Part shown: piece by piece, positions 32,617-41,046 of the stretch
Layout of the letters: each line of letters opens with the position of its first letter
Position numbering within the stretch: position 1 is the first letter of the stretch
Source of the DNA: an uncultured Clostridia bacterium
GTDB lineage: Bacteria; Bacillota; Clostridia; Christensenellales; CAG-917
Length of the DNA: 64,000 nt
NCBI GenBank assembly: GCA_934233745.1
Contig: CAKQGN010000001.1
Span: 186,001-250,000, forward strand
Direction: 5' to 3'
Translations under genes and position numbers: made by a program
The notes under the pieces: model-generated
Seen by the model: the letters and a program-made list of their open reading frames with translations, nothing else
Database searches by the model: none
What the model was told of the DNA's origin: nothing

Positions 32617-32757
32617 CCAACACAAAAAAATCCGCGAATGAAACTTTATTTATCCGTGTTGGCTTATGACGGCGAGCAAAGGCGATGAGAGCACGAAGTA
32701 TTCTCAATCGCCGTGCGATGACGACGAGCGCTCCGCGCGGTTGAAAGCCGCGCTTTT
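32617..32757. other. Hairpin-rich intergenic segment
   Basis: Three successive inverted repeats are visible: CCAACAC/GTGTTGG (32617-32662), GGCGATGAGA/TCTCAATCGCC (32681-32712) and GCGCGG/CCGCGC (32735-32753, followed by TTTT). No gene is present. It may be a small RNA or the 3' tail of the tRNA transcript. Confidence 0.35.
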
Positions 32758-32782
32758 ATATCTTTGTTGCACAAGATATAAA

Positions 32783-32813
32783 AAATCCGTGAACGAATTT
32801 CGTTCACGGATTT
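32783..32813 (-). terminator. Terminator of the tRNA operon
   Basis: A 15-bp perfect stem (AAATCCGTGAACGAA with its complement around one base) directly abuts the CCA end of tRNA-Thr and is followed by a T-run on the minus strand. Confidence 0.88.
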
Positions 32814-32888
32814 GGAGCTGATGACCAGACTTGAACTGGTGACCTCATCCTTACCAAGGATGTGCTCTACCACCTGAGCCACATCAGC
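32813..32888 (-). tRNA. tRNA-Thr (anticodon GGT)
   Basis: Reading the minus strand, the acceptor stem GCTGATG/CATCAGC closes the cloverleaf. The anticodon stem CATCC/GGATG holds the loop TTGGTAA with anticodon GGT, the T arm is ACCAG-TTCAAGT-CTGGT, and CCA is encoded (32813-32815). The total is 76 bases. Confidence 0.95.
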
Positions 32889-32895
32889 ATATTGT

Positions 32896-32984
32896 TGGCG
32901 GAAGCGGAGGGATTCGAACCCCCGTGGGCTTGCACCCAAACGGTTTTCAAGACCGCCTCGTTATGACCGCTTCGATACGCTTCC
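32896..32984 (-). tRNA. tRNA-Ser (anticodon TGA)
   Basis: On the minus strand the acceptor stem GGAAGCG/CGCTTCC encloses an anticodon arm CGGTC-TTGAAAA-with anticodon TGA, a long variable arm (TGGGTGCAAGCCCA) typical of serine tRNAs, the T loop TTCGAAT and an encoded CCA. The total is 89 bases. It lies seven bases upstream of tRNA-Thr in the same transcript. Confidence 0.95.
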
Positions 32985-33032
32985 ATAATGCTTAAAGCAA
33001 ATCATTTCTTTTTTGTGAAAACCGTTTCTTGT

Positions 33033-33114
33033 CCAAACGGTTTGACGCTTCGCTATCAAGCAAGACACGCTCACGCTCGCCTCGTTATGACCGCTTCGAT
33101 ATAATTCCATAATA
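33033..33114 (-). pseudogene. Degenerate copy of the 5' half of tRNA-Ser
   Basis: CGCCTCGTTATGACCGCTTC plus GATA (33078-33101) matches 32954-32977 of tRNA-Ser base for base, and TTCCATAAT follows in both. Further out, CCAAACGGTTT (33033-33043) matches 32936-32946, with about 30 extra bases between the two matching blocks. The acceptor stem is broken, so the copy cannot fold as a tRNA. Confidence 0.75.
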
Positions 33115-33376
33115 AAAAGAATTATTGGTTTTCATATCAAGCTCATTTAGTATAGCAAGAGTTTGCGATTGTGTCAAACATTGCTGTCAATTTTGCAAAA
33201 AAACATTGAATTTATTTTATGCAAAGGCTCTCAGACGATTTTGCGGATATCTAATCGATAATTCTAAAATGCAGAGCGGAGCATATATGCATACGAGAAC
33301 ACTCGTATTGGTATATGTGCAAACAGACATATGTACAAATAATTGCGGCGCAGGTATTTACTATGCGACAAATGTG

Positions 33377-33385
33377 TGATATAAT
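33377..33385 (+). promoter_or_regulatory. Extended -10 promoter element of the GDPD gene
   Basis: TGA followed by TATAAT (33380-33385) forms an extended -10 element 32 bases before the ATG. Apart from this and the tRNA-Ser remnant, the 433-base gap 32985-33417 contains only a 9-bp hairpin (AAACCGTTT/AAACGGTTT, 33019-33043). Confidence 0.45.
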
Positions 33386-33417
33386 ACTTAATTATAATCA
33401 TTACGATAAGGTGAAAA

Positions 33418-34536
33418 ATGAGAATCAAATCCAATCGTTTTTTCAAAAGCGACGTAAACGGCGTCGAGGTTTTGCTTGCGGAATCACCGGAAGTAAAAGA
33501 GCAAATCAAAAAGCACAAGAAAACAGTCAAAAACGCAATCGTATGGTCGATTGTGGGTACATTGTTATTTGTGTTTGTGCTTAATGTCGTGATTTTGCCG
33601 CTCACGGGCGGATGCGCAAGAGTCGCGCGTGTGACGAATTATGCGGGGGATAACAAGTACATCGCTTTCCATACCGAAAGCGGTTTGTATTTGTCCGCTC
33701 ACCGCGCAGGCGGCGTGCTTGAACCCGAGGAAACTATGGCGGCGTTCAAGCAATGTATGGAAGAAGCGGAGCGCGAAAACTACAAAGTCGATATTCTTGA
33801 ATTTGACCTGCATCTTACAAAGGACGACGAGCTTGTGCTTATGCATGACCACGAGATCGACCGCACCTCAAACGGCTCGGGCAAAATTTGCGACAAGACG
33901 CTTGCGGAGCTTAAAACCTACAATTTCGGTCACAACTTCAAGACTGTGGAGGGCGAGTATAAATACCGCGATAAGTCGGACGCCGAGCTTGAAGACGTGC
34001 GCATTTCCACGCTCGGAGAGGTGCTTGAATATGTCGAAAAGGTCGCTCGCCCCGACAAGTCTATGAAGTACGTCATCGAAATCAAGGACGGTGGCGAGCC
34101 GGGCAAGCGCGCAATGAACAAGCTCTACCGCATGATGGACGAGTACGACATCATCGACAGAACGGTGTTTGGCACGTTCCAGGGCGAAATCAGCAAGTAC
34201 GTTGACGAGTGCAACGCCAACGGCGCGTTTGAAAAAGAAATCGTCCGCTCGGCAGGCATCACCGAAGTGCTTGATTTTTACTATGCCTTCCTTTACGGCA
34301 ACACAAAGGCAAAATTCAACTTCAAGGTGTTGCAAATCCCTATGGGATTCAACGGTTTTTTCGATTTGTCCACCAAGGAGTTCATCGACTTTGCGCATAG
34401 CCTCGGTATTGCGGTTCAATACTGGACGATCAACGATCCCGACGATGTTGCAAAGCTACAAGCCAACGGAGCGGATTGTATCATGACGGACAATCCGAAA
34501 ATGGCATACGAAGTTCTGCACAGAAACGAGAAATAA
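33418..34536 (+). CDS. Membrane-anchored glycerophosphodiester phosphodiesterase
   Basis: The 372-residue protein has one membrane segment (about residues 41-63) after a basic cytoplasmic region, placing the catalytic domain outside the membrane. The GDPD TIM-barrel signatures are SAHRAGGVLEPEETMAAF (catalytic His-Arg and Glu), LEFDLHLTKDDELVLMHDHEIDRTSNGSG (metal ligands and catalytic His), and QYWTINDPDDVAKLQANGADCIMTDNP at the end. The enzyme hydrolyses glycerophosphodiesters to an alcohol and glycerol-3-phosphate. AAGGTG five bases before the ATG sets the start. Its substrate, possibly lipid headgroups or teichoic acid fragments, cannot be told. Confidence 0.9.
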   Translation: MRIKSNRFFKSDVNGVEVLLAESPEVKEQIKKHKKTVKNAIVWSIVGTLLFVFVLNVVILPLTGGCARVARVTNYAGDNKYIAFHTESGLYLSAHRAGGVLEPEETMAAFKQCMEEAERENYKVDILEFDLHLTKDDELVLMHDHEIDRTSNGSGKICDKTLAELKTYNFGHNFKTVEGEYKYRDKSDAELEDVRISTLGEVLEYVEKVARPDKSMKYVIEIKDGGEPGKRAMNKLYRMMDEYDIIDRTVFGTFQGEISKYVDECNANGAFEKEIVRSAGITEVLDFYYAFLYGNTKAKFNFKVLQIPMGFNGFFDLSTKEFIDFAHSLGIAVQYWTINDPDDVAKLQANGADCIMTDNPKMAYEVLHRNEK

Positions 34537-34655
34537 GTTTGCGTAATAAATCGCAAGAACCACTCGAAAGGGTGGACTTATGTTTAGCGATAACGAGCGA
34601 AGTTTGCTCCGAAACGCTGTCTTTTACGATAAGTGATAGTTTATAAGGGTGAGAT

Positions 34656-35495
34656 ATGAATAATACAATAAATAGCGAGTTGGCGATTGTATATAGAGAA
34701 TGGCTCGAAGCGTCAAAACGCCCGAACGGAATCTTTTGCGATAAAAGCGGCATCGAGAAGTATTCAAATCCGTATTTTTTCGGTGTTCCGAACGAATGGA
34801 ACATTGAGAAAGACGGTGTAAGAATACTGGTTGTCGGACAAGAGGGCGCAAGCGGACATTGGAACGCAATCGATATGAATAGTGATAAATATATTGCTTT
34901 CGACGATGTGGAAAAGCTGCAGGAAGCGTCCATCGCGACTGTTGAGAAACGTGTTGGCGGCAAAGACGCAAGCATCGATATTTGCGGCGAAAAGCATCTT
35001 ATAAAAGACAATCATCGTGCGTTTTGGCAGTTTTTCAATCGCATAGCAACAAATGACAAAGCGGTGGAAGCATGTCCTTGCGCATGGACAAATATCGACC
35101 TTGTTTGTTACAACCAAAAAGCCGCAAACCGCAAGTATAAACTTAACGAAACCGATAGAAAAATTTTGCACGCCGATACAATTCCCGCAATTTTCAAAAG
35201 GCTGGCGGACATAGCAAAACCCACGCATATAGTGTTTGCTTCTTGGCGCGACATTTCGTTCGATCACGAGTTCGAGTCGAAACCGTCTGGTTTTTTTAAC
35301 GATTCTTTTAAGAGAAACGGTGTAAATTCCGTTTTGCTCACTCATTTGTCGAATATACCGTGTCTTGTTTTGTATCATCCGCAGTATTTGAAAATAAAGA
35401 AATCTTTTGATGACGTAATCAAAACCATATGCGACTACATATATGACGAAAAGAAAGATGAAAATCTAATAGAAACGAGTTTCAAGCTCGGCTGA
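34656..35495 (+). CDS. Protein of unknown function, possibly uracil-DNA-glycosylase fold
   Basis: I do not recognise this 279-residue protein with certainty. It starts after AAGGGTGAG. Residues about 40-60 read NPYFFGVPNEWN and VRILVVGQEG, resembling the first motif (GQEP/GQET) of the uracil-DNA-glycosylase superfamily. A later CAWTNIDLVCYN segment and a C-terminal LVLYHPQY, like the HPS/HPA loop, fit the same layout. No signal peptide or membrane segment is seen. It is transcribed alone: a terminator follows at 35515. A role in nucleic-acid repair or defence is only a guess. Confidence 0.4.
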   Translation: MNNTINSELAIVYREWLEASKRPNGIFCDKSGIEKYSNPYFFGVPNEWNIEKDGVRILVVGQEGASGHWNAIDMNSDKYIAFDDVEKLQEASIATVEKRVGGKDASIDICGEKHLIKDNHRAFWQFFNRIATNDKAVEACPCAWTNIDLVCYNQKAANRKYKLNETDRKILHADTIPAIFKRLADIAKPTHIVFASWRDISFDHEFESKPSGFFNDSFKRNGVNSVLLTHLSNIPCLVLYHPQYLKIKKSFDDVIKTICDYIYDEKKDENLIETSFKLG

Positions 35496-35514
35496 ACGTA
35501 TAAAAAACAATTTT

Positions 35515-35547
35515 GCGATGTACCACAAACGGTGCATCGCTTTTTTT
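35515..35547 (+). terminator. Rho-independent terminator
   Basis: GCGATG (35515-35520) pairs with CATCGC (35535-35540), with further pairing inside (TACC/GGTG, imperfect), followed by seven T. Confidence 0.8.
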
Positions 35548-35583
35548 ATATTATAAGCGAAAAAACACAGGAGGTGAGCTTTT

Positions 35584-36096
35584 ATGGGAAAAAGCAGCAG
35601 TAATAGTATGAAGGAATTGTGTATCGAGATATCTGAGAATTCGGTTGGCTTGGAAGTCGAATACGACAGCCTAAAAAAAGCATATGACGAGGAACTCCCG
35701 ATTGTATATGAAAGAGGGTTGGCGGAAGAATTTTTGCTTGCTCAAAAGGTGGCGGATGTTATAAGGAATATTTGTCCGTTTCTCGAGTTTATCGGTCTTG
35801 CAGCAAGCAGTATGGTCGCATATTTGCTCTATATAACCGACATAAATCCCGACAAGTACAAATTGAATTTCAAAGACGTTATAGATGCGCCCTGCAACGG
35901 GTATATGTGGGGATATCATTTTAGCAAAGAAAATTTGTATGAAGTTTTCAAAGAGTTGAAAAAACATTTTCAACATGTCGAGTTGAGTGCAAACGACGAT
36001 TGTTTGACGGTGAACGGTCTTAAAATATTTGTTGAAACGTCTTTTGAAAGAATCCGCACCATCGGTTTGTGTACGGAACATTGTTTACCGTTTTAA
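35584..36096 (+). CDS. Small protein resembling a fragment of DNA polymerase III alpha (C family)
   Basis: The 170-residue protein has a strong AGGAGG site and an ATG at 35584. Residues about 28-96 read like the palm segment of DnaE just before the catalytic aspartates: a YDEELPIVYERGLAEEFLL stretch, then GLAASSMVAYLLYITDINP-DKY. In DnaE the same place reads GFA-x-YFLIV and GRGSAAGSLVAYLLGITDIDPLKY. The glycine-rich GPGRGS part is altered and the PDFDIDF catalytic motif does not follow, so polymerase activity is not expected. The remainder (about 100-170) is unrecognised. The next gene, an FtsH-like protease, starts 15 bases downstream, so the two form an operon. The resemblance is by eye and needs a profile search. 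Confidence 0.45.
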   Translation: MGKSSSNSMKELCIEISENSVGLEVEYDSLKKAYDEELPIVYERGLAEEFLLAQKVADVIRNICPFLEFIGLAASSMVAYLLYITDINPDKYKLNFKDVIDAPCNGYMWGYHFSKENLYEVFKELKKHFQHVELSANDDCLTVNGLKIFVETSFERIRTIGLCTEHCLPF

Positions 36097-36111
36097 AGGA
36101 GAGTAAATGAT

Positions 36112-37476
36112 ATGGATGCATTTGATAAAATTGCAGGTTACGAGAAACAAAAGAAAAATTTGCGCTATATAAGCGATATGTGGAAAAACCCCGAAGAATA
36201 CAAGCGTCTCGGCGTCAGAATTCCCAAAGGAGTGATGTTGGACGGCGACCCGGGAAACGGAAAAACGCTTATGGCTCAATGCCTCATCGAAGCAACCGAA
36301 TGTGCGTATGAAAAATGCACGAAAGACAGGGCGCAGGATGAATTCATCGTCCATTTGAAAGAGGTGTTTAAGAGGGCGGAAGATTATGTGAAAAGCAACA
36401 ACAAACCGTTTATAATCTTTTTGGACGATATGGATAAATTTGCCGAAACGTCAAAAGATACTGACAATCCCGAAGAATATGCGATCCTTCAAACGTTTAT
36501 AGATTCAATCAAGGATTTTGACGTGTTTTTTGTCGCTACCGTAAACAGTTGCGCTGCTTTTCCAAAGTCGCTTATCAGAAGCGGAAGAATTGACAAAACA
36601 TTTGTTATTCTCAAACCGTCAATATCGGATTCCGAAAAAGTCGCGGATTACTATTTGCAAAATCAAAACGTCAATATAAAAGGCGTGTCGGGTCGCTATA
36701 TCACACAAATGACGGAAGGCGTTTCATGTGCAGAACTCGAATCGATTATCAATGAGGCAGGTATGTATGCCGCTTTCGAACGAAGCGATTGCATAACGAA
36801 GAAACACATCGATTGGGCGATTATGTGCATCAAATTCAAGATAAATGTTGCGGGAAAATTGGAACGAACGTATGATAAAAACAATCCGAATTGCCGCGAG
36901 TTTGCGTATCACGAAGCAGGGCACGCAGCGGTTGCGCTGTTGAGCGAAAACTTTATTCCGACAATTCTGTTCACCGATGATTTAAAGAAAAACTGTTCGT
37001 TTTGCTATTCGCATAATAAAAACAAGGGGTCTCAATACAACAATTCAATCGAAAGAGTGTTTATCGATTTCGGCGGGAAAGCGGGGGCGAGTATAGGGTT
37101 TGGTCCGCTGACATTGGGGTGCAATCTGGATTTGCGTGAGGCGTGGAAAAATTTGTATTGGAATGTTTCGAAAGACTGCGTCGAAGACTTGCATATGTTC
37201 AATCCGATCGACAATCGAGATTCCTTGCAAGGTGAATTGTTTAAAGACAGATTGGACACAACGACCGAAAAAATGAGCAACGCTTACAATTTCGTCGTGG
37301 AGTTGTTGAATCTAAACAGAGCCTTGTTAGACGCGCTTGCCGACCGTCTTATGGAAAAGTATTTTATAACCGTCGACGAGATTTCCGAAATCTTTGAGGA
37401 ATATAAAAGCAATCATAAAGTCGTTACGATTCGCGATTTGATGGCAACTCGTTCGCAAACGCTTGCCTCGGCATAA
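36112..37476 (+). CDS. Soluble FtsH-like AAA ATPase with M41 metallopeptidase motif
   Basis: The 454-residue protein has Walker A GDPGNGKT near residue 46, Walker B FIIFLDDMDKF near 100, a second-region-of-homology arginine in RSGRIDKTF near 160, and the M41 zinc motif YHEAGHAAVALL near 267. Unlike FtsH it has no N-terminal membrane helices or extracytoplasmic domain; the AAA module starts almost at residue 1. FtsH is about 600-650 residues, so this is a short cytosolic relative. AAAGGAG precedes the ATG at ten bases. It follows the polymerase-like gene by 15 bases. The role may be degradation or remodelling of a specific partner; this is inferred. Confidence 0.8.
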   Translation: MDAFDKIAGYEKQKKNLRYISDMWKNPEEYKRLGVRIPKGVMLDGDPGNGKTLMAQCLIEATECAYEKCTKDRAQDEFIVHLKEVFKRAEDYVKSNNKPFIIFLDDMDKFAETSKDTDNPEEYAILQTFIDSIKDFDVFFVATVNSCAAFPKSLIRSGRIDKTFVILKPSISDSEKVADYYLQNQNVNIKGVSGRYITQMTEGVSCAELESIINEAGMYAAFERSDCITKKHIDWAIMCIKFKINVAGKLERTYDKNNPNCREFAYHEAGHAAVALLSENFIPTILFTDDLKKNCSFCYSHNKNKGSQYNNSIERVFIDFGGKAGASIGFGPLTLGCNLDLREAWKNLYWNVSKDCVEDLHMFNPIDNRDSLQGELFKDRLDTTTEKMSNAYNFVVELLNLNRALLDALADRLMEKYFITVDEISEIFEEYKSNHKVVTIRDLMATRSQTLASA

Positions 37477-37503
37477 ATTCAGAGAAAAATTGCAGAAAAA
37501 GAG

Positions 37504-37532
37504 GATAAAGCAGGCGTTTTGCCTGCTTTATC
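37504..37532. terminator. Hairpin terminator between convergent genes
   Basis: GATAAAGCAGGC and GCCTGCTTTATC form a perfect 12-bp stem with a GTTTT loop, lying between the AAA protease (plus) and GH3 (minus) genes. The T-runs on either side are weak. Confidence 0.7.
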
Positions 37533-37562
37533 TGTTTGTTGTGCGCTGTTAAATCAAATTGA

Positions 37563-40010
37563 TTATTTCTTCTTTGCTTTTTCCTTGCCGAAGCCTTTGA
37601 GGAATCTGCGGAAACCGCCTTTTCTGCCGTTGAGCATGTCCACGAGTCCGTCGAGCGAACGCTTGGAGATTATGCCCATCGACCATGCGGCAATCGTACG
37701 GTAGGGCATATCCTTGACGGAGTTGGTGAGCATTTCGGGGTTCTCGGACGAGAGCGCGACAAGGTTGACGGCTCCGACGCAGAGGTTGTACATAAACTTT
37801 CCGAACGGCGACACACGGCATTGACCGATAGTGTTGCATGCCTGCAATTCGCCCTTGGCAAAGGGTTTGTTTTCAATCATCTTTGCGCCGTATAGTGCCT
37901 CGAATTGCTCGACGGGGATTTCGGTTGCGTTTGCGATGTCATAGTAGCACGGAGCGACCGCTTTGTAGTCGGGGATTTGTGCGTCGGGATTTTTTGACGT
38001 CACATGTACGACGTCTTCGAGTTTGATGTCGCGAGAAGATGCGCCAACCAAAATCTTGAAGTCACCGCTTTCGACATGCCAATCTTTGATTGCAACGTTG
38101 TAGTAGGCAAAGGCTCTTGAATCGAGATTGATTTCGACATCCTTTTCTTCGCCGGGTTGTAAGAAAACTTTTTTGAAACCTTTGAGTTCTTTAATCGGAC
38201 GATAGAGTGTCGATTCGACGTCGTTGACATAGAGTTGGGCGATTTCCGCACCTGCCACTTTGCCGACGTTTTTCACAGTGAACGTAACGGTGAACGGCTC
38301 GTCCTCATTGATTGCGTTTGCGCTCAGACGGAGGTTGGAATATTCAAATTGCGTATACGAAAGTCCGTAGCCGAAAGGATATTTGACTCTCTTGTTTGCG
38401 CTGTCGTAATAGCGATATCCGACGTAAACGCCCTCGCGGTATTCCACCGTTCTCGGTCCCATACGGAAGTATTTCGAGCCGAGGTAGTCGTCCTCGTGGA
38501 CGGGGAATGTTTCGGCAAGTTTGCCCGACGGATTGACCTTGCCGTAGAGAAGATTGTACGCCGCTTCTCCGCCTGCCTGACCGCCTAGATAGAGGTTGAG
38601 TATGCCTTTTACGTCCTTGTCCCAGTCGCCGATTTCGACGGGTGAGCCGCACGAAAGAACAACGACGACGTTTTTGTTGACTTTCAAAATTTCGTTGATT
38701 AGGGTGACGTGCGAGGACGGCATCTTGATGTGGTGGCGGTCATAGCCCTCGGATTCGAATGCGTCTGTAAGTCCGACAAACAGAAGCACGACGTCTTTGT
38801 CTTTTGCCGCTTTGACCGCTTTTTTGATGAGGTTCTTTTTGTAGCCTTCGCCTTTGAGAACATAGCCGTCCGCATAATCATACGACTGTCCGACTTTATC
38901 CAGCGCATCGGTAAACGATGTAAGCTTTGTGGGAAGAATGTGGCTCGAACCACCGCCTTGATAGCGGATTTGTTTTGCGAGTCTGCCGACGACGGCGATA
39001 CTTTGTTTTTTATTCAAAGGCAAAATGCCGTCGTTTTTGAGGAGTACGGCTCCGCTTTCGGCAGCTTTGCGTGCGATTGCGTTGTGCTTTTCGACGTCGA
39101 AAGTCACGCCTTCGACTTCGCGCACGGTGTTTTCGTATGCAAACTTGATAAGGCGGAATATAACCTTGTCGATATCTTCTTCCGTGAGAGTGCCTGCTTT
39201 GAGTGCTTTGTATACGGTGTCGCCGTTGAGTCCGCATCCTTTGCTTCCGGGCATTTCGAGATCAAGCCCTGCTTTGACGCCTTCTGCGCGATCGTTGACT
39301 GCGCCCCAGTCGCTCACGACGATACCTTTGAATCCCCATTCGTCGCGCAGTATGTCGGTGAGGAAACGTTTGTGGTCGCTCAGATACGTTCCGTTCAAGC
39401 GGTTGTATGAACACATAACCGTTGTCGGTTGCTCCTCTTTGACGATATGCTCGAAAGCAGGCATATAGATTTCACGCAAAGTGCGCTCGTCCACAATGGA
39501 ATCGATAGTCATGCGGATGTACTCTTGGTTGTTGGCGAGGTAGTGTTTCAATGACGTGCCGACATTCATCTCTTGTACGCCGTGTACCCATGCGCCGCCC
39601 ATGCGTCCCGCAAGGAACGGATCTTCCGAAAAGTATTCGAAGTTTCTTCCGCAAAGAGGACCTCTTTTGATGTTGACGCCGGGGCCAAGTACGGTGGAAA
39701 CTCCCAGAGATTGCGCTTCGACGGCAATCGCTTTTCCCACTTCTTCAACAAGTTCCTCATCCCAGCTCGACGCTGTGGTGACTGCGCCGGGGAAGCAAGT
39801 TGCAGGCTCGGGTGTTTGCATGATATTGACGCCACCGCCGATTTTTTCACGGCGAAGTCCGCTCGGACCGTCGCTCATGCGAACGGCGGGGATGTCTATA
39901 TCGTCGCGCTTAATCGGTTGGGTAAGCCAGTTTGTAGAGCCTGAAAGCATTGTGACCTTCTCGTCGAGAGTCAGTTTTTTCAAAATCTCCAAATAATCCT
40001 TATCGTTCAT
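37563..40010 (-). CDS. Glycoside hydrolase family 3 beta-glycosidase
   Basis: This 815-residue cytoplasmic enzyme (no signal peptide) removes terminal beta-linked sugars. The N-terminal GH3 barrel contains RMSDGPSGLRRE and the nucleophile region GFKGIVVSDWGAV. The second domain has GGGSSHILPTKLTSFTDAL and VVVLSCGSPVEIGDW, and a fibronectin-III-like domain follows (YPFGYGLSYTQFEYSNL onward). About 100 C-terminal residues after that domain, ending in a basic FGKEKAKKK tail, are not part of the core. The start at 40010 is set by TTTGGAGGAAAAT; upstream in-frame codons lack conservation. Specificity (glucose, xylose or other) is not clear. It may act with the nearby acetyltransferase and AraC regulator. 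Confidence 0.9.
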   Translation of the reverse strand: MNDKDYLEILKKLTLDEKVTMLSGSTNWLTQPIKRDDIDIPAVRMSDGPSGLRREKIGGGVNIMQTPEPATCFPGAVTTASSWDEELVEEVGKAIAVEAQSLGVSTVLGPGVNIKRGPLCGRNFEYFSEDPFLAGRMGGAWVHGVQEMNVGTSLKHYLANNQEYIRMTIDSIVDERTLREIYMPAFEHIVKEEQPTTVMCSYNRLNGTYLSDHKRFLTDILRDEWGFKGIVVSDWGAVNDRAEGVKAGLDLEMPGSKGCGLNGDTVYKALKAGTLTEEDIDKVIFRLIKFAYENTVREVEGVTFDVEKHNAIARKAAESGAVLLKNDGILPLNKKQSIAVVGRLAKQIRYQGGGSSHILPTKLTSFTDALDKVGQSYDYADGYVLKGEGYKKNLIKKAVKAAKDKDVVLLFVGLTDAFESEGYDRHHIKMPSSHVTLINEILKVNKNVVVVLSCGSPVEIGDWDKDVKGILNLYLGGQAGGEAAYNLLYGKVNPSGKLAETFPVHEDDYLGSKYFRMGPRTVEYREGVYVGYRYYDSANKRVKYPFGYGLSYTQFEYSNLRLSANAINEDEPFTVTFTVKNVGKVAGAEIAQLYVNDVESTLYRPIKELKGFKKVFLQPGEEKDVEINLDSRAFAYYNVAIKDWHVESGDFKILVGASSRDIKLEDVVHVTSKNPDAQIPDYKAVAPCYYDIANATEIPVEQFEALYGAKMIENKPFAKGELQACNTIGQCRVSPFGKFMYNLCVGAVNLVALSSENPEMLTNSVKDMPYRTIAAWSMGIISKRSLDGLVDMLNGRKGGFRRFLKGFGKEKAKKK

Positions 40011-40169
40011 ATTTTCCTCCAAATGGTGTTTATTTGTATGTTTTGTGACGATAAACCGTCTGTTTTTGCAATTTTGACAGTCGGTACATGCCGTATATTT
40101 TTGTTGCGGCGTTGATTGCATAAGCACTTCAACCAATCGCTTCTATCCATTATATCATTTGATTGTTGT

Positions 40170-40871
40170 TCAATCAACAGAGAATCGGTTGTTTTGTTCA
40201 TCGAGTCTTTGTTTATCTCTGATTGAAAGAGGCAAATCATCGTTTACATAAGTGTTCCACACATCCATTTTGTCGTTCTCATCGAGGTAGCGCAGCACTT
40301 TTGCAGGCGAGCCGACGGCAATACAGTTGGAAGGAAGGTCGCGCGTAACCACGCTGCCTGCGCCGACGATTGTGTTTTCACCGATGGTCACGCCGCCGCA
40401 TATGGTGACGTTCGATGCAATCCAGCACCCCTTTTTTATGGTGACGGGCTTTGCGTATTCGAGGTCGTGAAAACCGTCGGGATATTGCACGCATACTCGC
40501 TCGCTTGCCAAAAACGGGTGGCACGGCGTTGCAATCGTGACGTGTGCGCCAAGCCAAACGTCGTCTTCGAGAGTGATGGGCGCGATGTCCAAAAGCGTGC
40601 AACCGTAGTTGAAAAACACGCCGTTGCCAACGTGAATATTCACGCCGTATTCGCAATAAAAAGGCGTAAAAGCCCACACGGATTTGCCTTTTGACGAGGG
40701 GATGAGCTTGTTGAAAAGTCGTTTTTGTCGAGGTTGATTGAGAATGGAACACTTGTTGAGTTTTTGCGTGAGCCACAAGCCTCTTGCGTGTTGCCAAAAA
40801 ATATCCTTACTCGTGGAATTGTAAAGTTTGCCGTCAACCATTCGTTGCCAATCGTTTTTTCTTTTTTGCAT
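40170..40871 (-). CDS. Maltose/galactoside O-acetyltransferase family (left-handed beta-helix)
   Basis: The 233-residue protein opens MQKRKNDWQRMVDGKLYN, like the maltose O-acetyltransferase N-terminal helix region. It then has hexapeptide repeats (GVNIHVGNGVFFNYGC, ITLEDDVWLGAHVTI, KGCWIASNVTICGGVTIGENTIVGAGSVVTRDLP) and the closing GSPAKVLR. Such enzymes move an acetyl group from acetyl-CoA to a sugar hydroxyl. The catalytic His is in ATPCHPF. The start at 40871 matches the family; an earlier ATG at 40934 is possible. It lies divergently from the AraC regulator gene, which may control it. Confidence 0.85.
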   Translation of the reverse strand: MQKRKNDWQRMVDGKLYNSTSKDIFWQHARGLWLTQKLNKCSILNQPRQKRLFNKLIPSSKGKSVWAFTPFYCEYGVNIHVGNGVFFNYGCTLLDIAPITLEDDVWLGAHVTIATPCHPFLASERVCVQYPDGFHDLEYAKPVTIKKGCWIASNVTICGGVTIGENTIVGAGSVVTRDLPSNCIAVGSPAKVLRYLDENDKMDVWNTYVNDDLPLSIRDKQRLDEQNNRFSVD

Positions 40872-41012
40872 AGTCAAAAACCTAAAAGGCAGATATTGCG
40901 CCTTGCGCGTGAGAGGGGTTTTGGATGCAAACATCCACTTTGTTACGCTATCATTTTATTTGATACGCAAAGAGATTTATATCAAAAATCACGACGAAAT
41001 ATCAAAAAACCG

Positions 41013-41040
41013 TTGTAAAATACAAAAAGTATGATATTAT
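41013..41040 (+). promoter_or_regulatory. Promoter of the AraC-type gene, apparently leaderless
   Basis: TTGTAA (41013-41018), 16 bases, then TATTAT (41035-41040) preceded by TGA as an extended -10. The ATG follows after six bases and there is no Shine-Dalgarno site. Confidence 0.55.
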
Positions 41041-41046
41041 TTTTGT

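Noticed and set aside
36112..37476. Being the housekeeping ftsH
   Set aside because: It lacks the N-terminal membrane helices and is about 200 residues shorter; only the AAA and HEAGH motifs are shared.
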